Origin: Plantago ovata
Lineage: Eukaryota > Streptophyta > Magnoliopsida > Lamiales > Plantaginaceae
Length of the DNA stretch: 64,000 nucleotides
Direction of reading: 5' to 3'
NCBI GenBank assembly: GCA_028274465.1
Contig: CM051458.1
Coordinates: 100,394,855 to 100,458,854 of the forward strand
Shown: positions 57,024 to 64,000 of the stretch, in pieces
Layout of the letters: each line of letters starts with the position of its first letter
How positions within the stretch are numbered: position 1 is the first letter of the stretch
Program-made: the position numbers and the translations under genes
The notes under the pieces: model-generated
Seen by the model: only the letters and a program-made list of their open reading frames with translations
Told to the model about the DNA's origin: nothing
The model's database searches: none

Positions 57024-57450
57024 CTTTTTTTTTTTTTAAGTGAAAATATATTAAAGCTAAAAAGTACGGACATTAGTTTACAACACGCGAAACAGGAAAT
57101 AAGTCTGAATTTAAAAGTACAATCATCCAGTTGGGAATGGAATCCCAAACAAAATGTAGAGAATCAAAGATTGTTCACTTCTTCCAAAAGTTCTTTGTCG
57201 ACCCTCATTGGCTAAATGATCTGCGATTCGGTTCATTTCTCTATATACGAACATCACTTGTACTTGCTCCAAGTCTTCTAGCATCCTAAAATCATCCTCC
57301 AAGATTGTTTGATGTCTTGTATGCTGAGCTTCCTTCCTGGAAATACAAGAGAGTAGGTATTGTGAGTCCGTTTGTATAATTACCCTTTTGACTTCCAATT
57401 GGTAGCAAAGTTGTACTCCTAGTTTGAAAGCATATAGTTGTGATTTGTTG
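57024..57450 (-). pseudogene. 5'-truncated LINE remnant: RNase H domain plus poly(A) tail
   Basis: Minus-strand frame from about 57450 to 57123 reads AFKLGVQLCYQLEVKRVIIQ, then TDSQYLLSCI, and ends FVYREMNRIADHLANEGR. This is the plant RVT_3/RNase H fold carried at the 3' end of many plant LINEs (Asp of TDS, and the REMNRIADHLA helix). About 100 bp downstream on the same strand lies an A tract (T13-14 on plus, about 57027-57040), as expected for a retroposed LINE 3' end. The N-terminal part of the domain and all reverse transcriptase sequence are missing. Confidence 0.72.
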
Positions 57451-58451
57451 TGATTTGTGAGACATGAAAAAATGTCTCTAAATTATACTCCTAAATATCA
57501 AGGAAACTTCAATAATAAAGTTATAACTTATAAGATTGGTAAAATGGCAAGTGAATTCGATTAGTAGGGATTGAATTTTATTCAGATGGATCATTATTAA
57601 TTACAAGTAGAATAATAAGTTACTCCTAGACCAGGAATAATATCTTATCCTCTAAAGATGTAAATAATTCAATTTTATGATAAAAATGAATATCCTAGAC
57701 CGGGACCTGGTACAATAGATATCCAATCCGGGTCAGATTTTGAGTTATGGAAATAAATGATACGGAGTAAGAGGAAAAAATGGGAAAATTTAGATTATTA
57801 CTGCAGTACTTACCAATCCATCCATTCACGGAAGTGAATTAATTTTTTGAAGGGCTTAATTGTTTTATATTTTTATTATGTTACGATAATGTACATGTCA
57901 GCTGGAGATTAAAAAATTAAATAAAATGGAGGACTGGTGACGAAATTGGTGGTGTTTGACAAAGATCATGACGAGAGAGGAAGTGGCATTACATAGCACA
58001 GAGATAGATATAGGCCATAACCAATCCACAATGGGTCAGGTTAATTGAACACGAGATTGGAGGAACTAGGAAGGAATTATTATCCCGAGAGATTGCAATT
58101 TAAAATGACCAAAACGTTGCCAATAAATTTTGTCCAAGCAATGATAGTAGATTAGTAGAATAAAAATGTTCGTTTGTATTTAACACGTAGTAATATAATT
58201 TTTTCACTCGTCTTAACTATTAAAAGTTAAAACCACTTGGATTATTTATGGAAGTTTTATTAGATTAACTAGACGCAAACATATTACGTGACAAGTGTAT
58301 AATTCGAATCGCGCCACGTCAGTTAAATGAGTTATTAATGGACTTTATCCAATGACTTGGGTGGGTGGGGCCCATTGCTACATGGGTTGAGACTTTAGAT
58401 GGGCCATCCTATAAACCTTTGGACTGTTATATATGAGATTCGAGAGTTTGA

Positions 58452-58501
58452 CCGACTTAGACCATGTGCGGAATTGGGTATGTCATACATGGTCTAGTCG
58501 G
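58452..58501. other. Short hairpin-forming inverted repeat
   Basis: CCGACTTAGACCATGT and ACATGGTCTAGTCGG pair over about 15 bp with one bulged T and a loop of roughly 19 nt. No longer duplex is visible, so it is short for a plant miRNA precursor. Flanks are moderately GC-rich compared with the region. Confidence 0.5.
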
Positions 58502-59415
58502 AAAGCAGAGGGTCCAAGGATACTGACTCGGCGTGGTAGTGGTCATGGCGACAACATCTCATGTGGTGCCTACTATGACACTTTGGTCTTCATTGTTCTC
58601 TTCTTGTTCGCCGGTTAGCCGACCAATAAGATGATGGTGCCAACTAACTTTCACTAGACCGTTGGTGTTGTTGGACAAGGATGCCACCAATCTTCTAAAC
58701 GAGTAGCCCTTAATCCGTCATAGAACATCTCCAAGTTTTAGTGATATATTTTAACATCATCACTTTTATATCTTCATTGATTTCAATTTTCTACAATATT
58801 ACATGGGCCATACTTACAAACATACCATGATAAGAATAATGGAGCTTATCAAGAAGAAAAAAGGAAAAACAAACTAGCAATTTAGAAAGCAATTGCTTTA
58901 CATAATAATGAAAGTTATCATTTTTGACTAATGTAGATGAATAAAAAATGTACGAAATCTTATTATCGAATAAATACATCAATCAAACAGAACAATATAA
59001 AACAAATTGCTCCTTAACATCTTTAACATCTCTCAGGTTAGTTTGTCATAGGTATTTGTCAAATTTTATTACCGAATGACTACCTATTTCGGTCAAATCA
59101 ATATAAAACAAAATCATTTACTTACATATGACACAAATATAAATTTTCTAATTAACGATGTTAATAACGATAATAAAAAGAATAAAAGTTACACTCCGAA
59201 TCTAAATTTAACCCCAAATTAAAACAAGTGACATTAACTACTAACACCACCAAACTTTAATTTCCATCTAACTTTAAACCCTACATTAATTCTTGAAAAT
59301 GAACATCATGTAAGAAGGGAAAAGAACAATAACTACACTTTACCTTTAATTAAAACACAACCATGCAATGTAATAATTTCCAAAAAAGGAGAAATGAAAA
59401 ATAAAAAGAGATAGT

Positions 59416-60813
59416 GACACGTGGCACATTCTATCTAAGAGATAGGTACAATCGTGGTGGTAAAGAGTTTGAGAATAGGTAAGAAGTGGTCCAACCATTC
59501 TCTTCTTTTGTTTTTTTAAATAAAAAAAAACTTAAAACCCCAATCCAATCCAAATCCCCATCACATCCCTCATTCCTACCCACATAAACCCCATCACATC
59601 ATTCACCGGACGATCCTACCCCTGGAACCGGTTCAGCCGGTTTAGTGGTGAATAAGTATAAAACATTGAGGGGGTTTTAGCACTGTGTATGTGTGTAAAT
59701 TTACCATTTTGTTGTTAGTTGGTTGGTTGGTTTTTCTTCCTTCTCCAAACCCACAGAGAGGTTTTATAAATAATTCTCAACAATTTGCTTTCTTCTTCAG
59801 ATTTCATTCTGTCCACAATTCTGATCTTCTTCATTTTCTTCATCCTCAATTCGTTTGCGTCACGTAAATTGCACATTCTCTGTGTTTTTCGAATAAAGTA
59901 GCGTCTGTCTGTATAGAATAAAAAAAAAAACTAACTGCTGTGAAAAGGGAACTCGTGGATCGAATCAATCATCAGGTACTACATGACTTTTTTTTTTTTT
60001 TTTTAATGAAACTGTTGTGATTGACTGATTGTGTTTGGGAAGTGTTGTTTTGATGAATTTTGGGTGAATGAAGTTTGATCCTGCTGGGATCTGGTCCAAT
60101 TATGTGAAATTGTGGGTGATTTGGTTTGAAGTTGTGGGGGGAGAATAACTGGGGTTTTAGCTCAATTTTCAGTTTATTAGATGATGACTAAATGGATCTG
60201 ATGGATCTCTATTTCTGTTGCTTATTTGGGTTTTTGTTGATTTTTGGTATCTGAAATGTATTAGAGTTTCCTTTTTTCTATTTGTTTTGGGAAAATTGGA
60301 TAATTGATGGTGATCAGGCGCGTATTTTTTGGCGGTGCGAGTCGTGATCATGAATTTTTTCATGTGTTGTGTATTTATAGTTGGATCATTAAAAGGTTTA
60401 GTATATATGGTTAGTAGTAGTAATTTCAGAAATGCATCTTATTGGTTGCTTGATGGTGAATTGGTGATGATATCTATGGAGATAGCTCTTGTGTTAGTTG
60501 ATCGTTATTATCGCCGGTCCGTGTCTCTTATTCAAGAACAGATGCTACACTATGTTCTTGATCATCATTCCTTTGGTAATCATGAAAGTTGTGAAGGTGT
60601 CTGTTGGATTCTAGTTCTTGGATCACAGAAATTAATCATGTTGTACTATCATTTCCGTTTCGTGTCGTTATTATATTATGTCGTTTCTGCTATGTTCCAT
60701 GGATCGATGTATTAATTGCTGAATACTTATGTGTTGTAGATTGAGGGACATTATTGGCTGTACGGTACAGCATTTGATGATCTTATCTTGGCATGCTGCC
60801 TAGAGTCTAAGAT
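59416..60813 (+). promoter_or_regulatory. Promoter, leader exons and leader intron of the TRP gene
   Basis: CACGTG (59418, G-box core in ACACGTGGCA) and TATAAAA (59657-59663) precede a probable start near 59690. A pyrimidine-rich leader exon ends CAATCATCAG|GTACTA at 59975. A 764 bp intron ends TGTTGTAG at 60739, and the leader resumes to the ATG at 60814. A 128-codon frame inside the intron (60329-60715) has no resemblance to anything. Confidence 0.6.
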
Positions 60814-63800
60814 ATGGTGTCAAAAAAGAAGCTGGATTATGGATTCAATGGGTTCCGAGCCCCAATTGTTCCGAGAGCTCCTAGATCAATGAGGGTAACT
60901 ACTCTTTTTAGTTATGTGTTTCCTTGCTCCTGTGGATTACATTAGCTGAGGATCTCATTGTGTTTTTTTCTCGCAGAGGAGAGCCCCTCACAAGAAATTG
61001 GTGGAAGATAGCAAACTTTGTGCCTTTGAATTACTTGCTGCTGTAGCTGGGAAGTTGTTGCAGGAGAGTGAAAGCTCTGCCTCTAGTAATGTAGCGGATG
61101 GTAAACTCCATCTTGGTTCCTCTGTTAATGGAGATGGTAATGGGCATCTTCAGGATGAGAAAGCTCTGAGATCAGAGAGTTATGATCATGGAAGTTGTGC
61201 TGAGAGTGCATTTGTGCCAGAAATTTCTGGTGAGGAACGAAATCTTTTATCTAACTTCAAGGGGGTCCCACAGGTAGAAAATGATTCAGTGCTGGCACAC
61301 TCTTCTGCACATGAAAATTCTGATTTCGTAAAGAAAGTTGATTGTGATATAAAATTAGGAATCTGTGAGAACACTAATACAGATGGGAACACCACTTCGA
61401 CAGTAGGAGGTAATTCCATCTGTGTTATTGATAGTTTGAAGCAGGAAGTACGGATAGGGCCTGAATCTCAGCTGGAGGATGACAAAAATAAGATAGCTGA
61501 CTTATCTACTGCTAAGACGTCCACTATAAAGGACCCAACTGGAGAACATGTGAATACTAACGTGCTGATTAACTCAGACAGTAGTGTACAACTGCCCTTG
61601 TATAGGGAACCCGTTCCTTTGCGAAAGCACTGGAACAATGTAAAGTTAGGAATTAGAGATGATGACGAAAATTCTTTTGGGTGCAATAAGTTTAGCACCA
61701 GGGTTCGCCCCCTAAGGCCACATCCCCGCACTGGACACCGCAGGATAAGGAAGATGCTGGCTTCCAAGTACTGGAAAGCAGCTCCAAGACTGAAAGATTG
61801 TGAACTTTATAAGACCAGTAAGTCTTTCATTTTTTTATGTTTATCTGAACTTCAGTTTTTTGCCTTTATACTAATATGGTTTTCATGACAGGTGATGGCA
61901 TGAACACATACTACCGGTACAGGAAAGGCATGTATACAAGAGAAAGTTGTCAACGAGTACCACTCAAGAAAAGGAAATTATCTGATCACACCTTTGCTAA
62001 TCTGTATGATCAGGATACAAGCAGTGGTAGTATTTCCAATTTGCCTGGTAAGGGCGTTACGAGTAGCTCAGGCTTGACGATGTTTGTGATTTTTATTCTG
62101 CTGCATCAGTTATTCTGATTTTTAATTTTTAATTCTCGCAGCAAGTGGGATGCCTAGTACAGTACAAGGTCATCAGAAAACAAAGGATCCTCATGGTACC
62201 AGGATTTTTTTTCTTCTCTAATGTATTTTTTAGCTTTATTTGCGTTGGAGGCACGAATGGCTTCTCACATATATTTCTTTGTTCAGTGAAATTCAGCATC
62301 AAGTCCTTTAAGGTGCCAGAACTTTACATTGAGGTCCCTGAAACTGCAACTGTTGGCTCTCTGAAGGTTAGTTTGTGCTTATGTTTTCTAGTTTGTCAGA
62401 TGTGTAGAATAGGATCTCTGTGTTATACATATCATGGGACAATTAACAATAATACCTTAAGTGCAAGTTTCTCATTATGGCCTGTACACCATATGAGTCA
62501 TGGTTTACCTGTAGTGCTAGTAGCCCACGGAGATTGTATGGATCTAGCCACACCTAATCATGCTTTACAGCTACTTCTCTATCATACTTTAGATGTTCTC
62601 TTATTGTGTTTTCTGCCTGTGTTTTTCAGAGAACCGTGATGGAGGCAGTTACTGCCATTATTGGAGGTGGAATACGAGTTGGGATTGCTCTTGAAGGAAA
62701 GAAGGTTAGAGATGACAGTAGAACTTTACAGCAGGCTGGTCTCTCTGAGAGGAGCTCCCTTGATACTCTGGGTTTACTTTAGAGCCAAGTTTTACCCATG
62801 CTTCCCCATCCAAGTCTCCCAAGAAACACCCCGTAGTATTGCCATGTGAATCAAATCAACAAGTTCAAAGGTACTATCATGTAACTCTGCCTTTTCATGA
62901 ATCTCAAGAAACATCTCTTATTAGGTCCAATTCAAGGAAGTTTCCTTCTATTCATGTTTCCCAATTTTCTTACTCATTTATTATATATTCTCCAGGTCTC
63001 CTGCTACTCCCATGATTGATTCGGGGATCTCAAATGCCTCAGTTGAAGATACATTGGTTGCTACTAAGCTGGATGATATTTTTTATAACAGCGAATTTGT
63101 ATCCTCACCAAAAAACCCTGTTGATACACCAATGGATTTGCCAGTCACCTCTGACTCCCAAGCTTTGGTTCCTGTTTCCCCTATGAATGGAGATGCACTT
63201 GCGGTTGTTCCAATGAACTCAAAACCCAAACGTAGTGAACTTTCGCAGCGTAGAACTAGGAGACCGTTCTCTGTAACAGAAGTTGAAGCACTGGTCGAAG
63301 CAGTTGAAAAACTGGGTACCGGAAGGTATAAACTTAATGCAGGATATGTGTCTTTTTGCAGAATGCATGCACTAATTTTATTCTGTTACCCAAATCAAGA
63401 TTTTGAATGATTTTGTTTTCCTTTCGGTTTTGCAGGTGGCGCGATGTTAAAATGCGTGCTTTTGAGAATGCAGATCATAGAACATATGTTGACTTGAAGG
63501 TATGGAAGCTATCTTTGCATGTCATTTTTGTTAGCCGTGATATGTCATTTCTATATTTCGGGATAGTATTAGTTTGTTAGAACTACATTCTTATGTGCAG
63601 TATTTTGTTGGCCTCTTTCTTCTCTTGTTCTTATTTTTAAAAAGCATGTATACAGCATAAAAGCGTGAAACTGGAAAATCAAATACTGATCTGTGTGAAT
63701 TGTGAGTATATACTTGTCTTCTTGTTTTACAAACTTTTTCCAAGCTGTTCCTGACATATATTGCTGTTAGGGATGTGTGATGATCTGCAATATTATATGA

Positions 63801-64000
63801 TCTGAACTTCACATGCTTTTAAGCGTAAAATATTGCTAATTGAATCTCATGATTGTAACAATTGCAAGCAAAAAAAAGCCAAGGAATCATCCACATGGGT
63901 TGCGCTATGGATAGGCTTAAATTCAGATAGATGGATTGTTAATTAAGCAAATTAACTATGTACCCTTTCCCCATGTGATGTGTTTACTTGTTTATGCAGG
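60814..64000 (+). CDS. Telomere repeat-binding protein (TRP/TRFL family), 3' end outside the window, one frame break
   Basis: Nuclear double-stranded telomeric DNA-binding protein of the TRP1/TBP1/NgTRF1 type. Exons: 60814-60894, 60977-61817, 61892-62047, 62142-62195, 62287-62366, 62630-62870, 62996-63325, 63436-63499, and one base (64000) of the next. The N-terminus MVSKKKLDYGFNGFRAP is the family signature; KTSDGMNTYYRYRKG follows. A ubiquitin-like domain runs from KFSIKSFKVPELYIEVP through GIALEGKKVRDDSRTLQQAG. The plant telobox Myb domain begins RRTRRPFSVTEVEALVEAVE, continues WRDVKMRAF...HRTYVDLK, and should carry on as DKWKTLVHTA beyond the edge. Exon 62630-62870 is 241 nt where 242 is needed: after SLDTLG the frame hits a stop (LL*), while one extra T in GGTTTACTTTAG would restore LGFTLEPSFTHASPSKSPKK in phase with the next exon. 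This is a real frameshift or a sequence error. Confidence 0.92.

Noticed and set aside
60329-60715. 128-codon plus-strand frame upstream of the TRP start
   Set aside because: Lies wholly in the predicted leader intron and has no recognisable domain.
1-64000. CRISPR arrays, operons, replication origins, organelle insertions, biosynthetic clusters
   Set aside because: No regularly spaced identical repeats, no polycistronic gene layout and no plastid or mitochondrial gene sequence were seen; the repeats here are transposon-derived or tRNA-derived.

Overview
This is nuclear DNA from a flowering plant, almost certainly a eudicot. The genes have many short exons with GT-AG introns, T-rich introns and AT-rich intergenic DNA full of MITEs, and every recognisable protein belongs to a plant family. 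The dispersed (AACTG)n elements and the Stowaway set remind me of Amaranthaceae/Caryophyllales, but that is a weak guess. I rebuilt exon models by following reading frame and splice sites from exon to exon. Protein families were recognised from memory, not by database search.

Layout. (1) 0.9-8.4 kb, minus strand: the complete beta subunit of the AP-3 adaptor (11 coding exons, 1125 aa), with an Au-type SINE in intron 7. (2) 8.5-12.9 kb: MITE-rich spacer containing a 1 kb TIR element with a nested MITE. (3) 13.5-17.4 kb, plus strand: an IDN2/FDM protein of RNA-directed DNA methylation (6 exons, 643 aa). (4) 19-23 kb: a promoter-like block with no visible gene, then decayed R1/RPP13-type CC-NBS-LRR sequence, split by a 760 bp TIR element. 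(5) 23.5-24.85 kb, minus strand: an alpha-expansin whose signal-peptide exon is one base out of frame and whose first intron holds a Tourist-like MITE. (6) 25.6-26.95 kb: two identical tRNA-Arg(ACG) genes bracketing a degenerate array of T-arm modules. (7) 27.9-42.7 kb, minus strand: the full-size peroxisomal ABC transporter ABCD1 (PXA1/CTS/COMATOSE), 25 coding exons, 1331 aa, with a 2 kb leader intron and short uORFs. (8) 42.7-59.6 kb: 17 kb without a credible gene, filled with TRIM/LTR fragments, Stowaway MITEs, a 900 bp Mutator-like element with a perfect 9 bp target duplication, and a 5'-truncated LINE. (9) 59.7-64.0 kb, plus strand: a telomere-repeat-binding protein (TRP/TRFL type). It is cut by the window edge one base into the exon that should continue the Myb/telobox domain, and it carries a second one-base frame break.

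The four main proteins serve unrelated housekeeping roles: vacuolar trafficking, DNA methylation, peroxisomal fatty-acid import and telomere binding. I see no gene cluster or new defence/biosynthetic system. The most unusual structures are the tRNA-bracketed T-arm array, the Mutator-like element that may carry a promoter and first exon, the NLR relic rejoined at a transposon, and the two one-T deficits in otherwise intact genes. The last pair may be homopolymer errors in the assembly.
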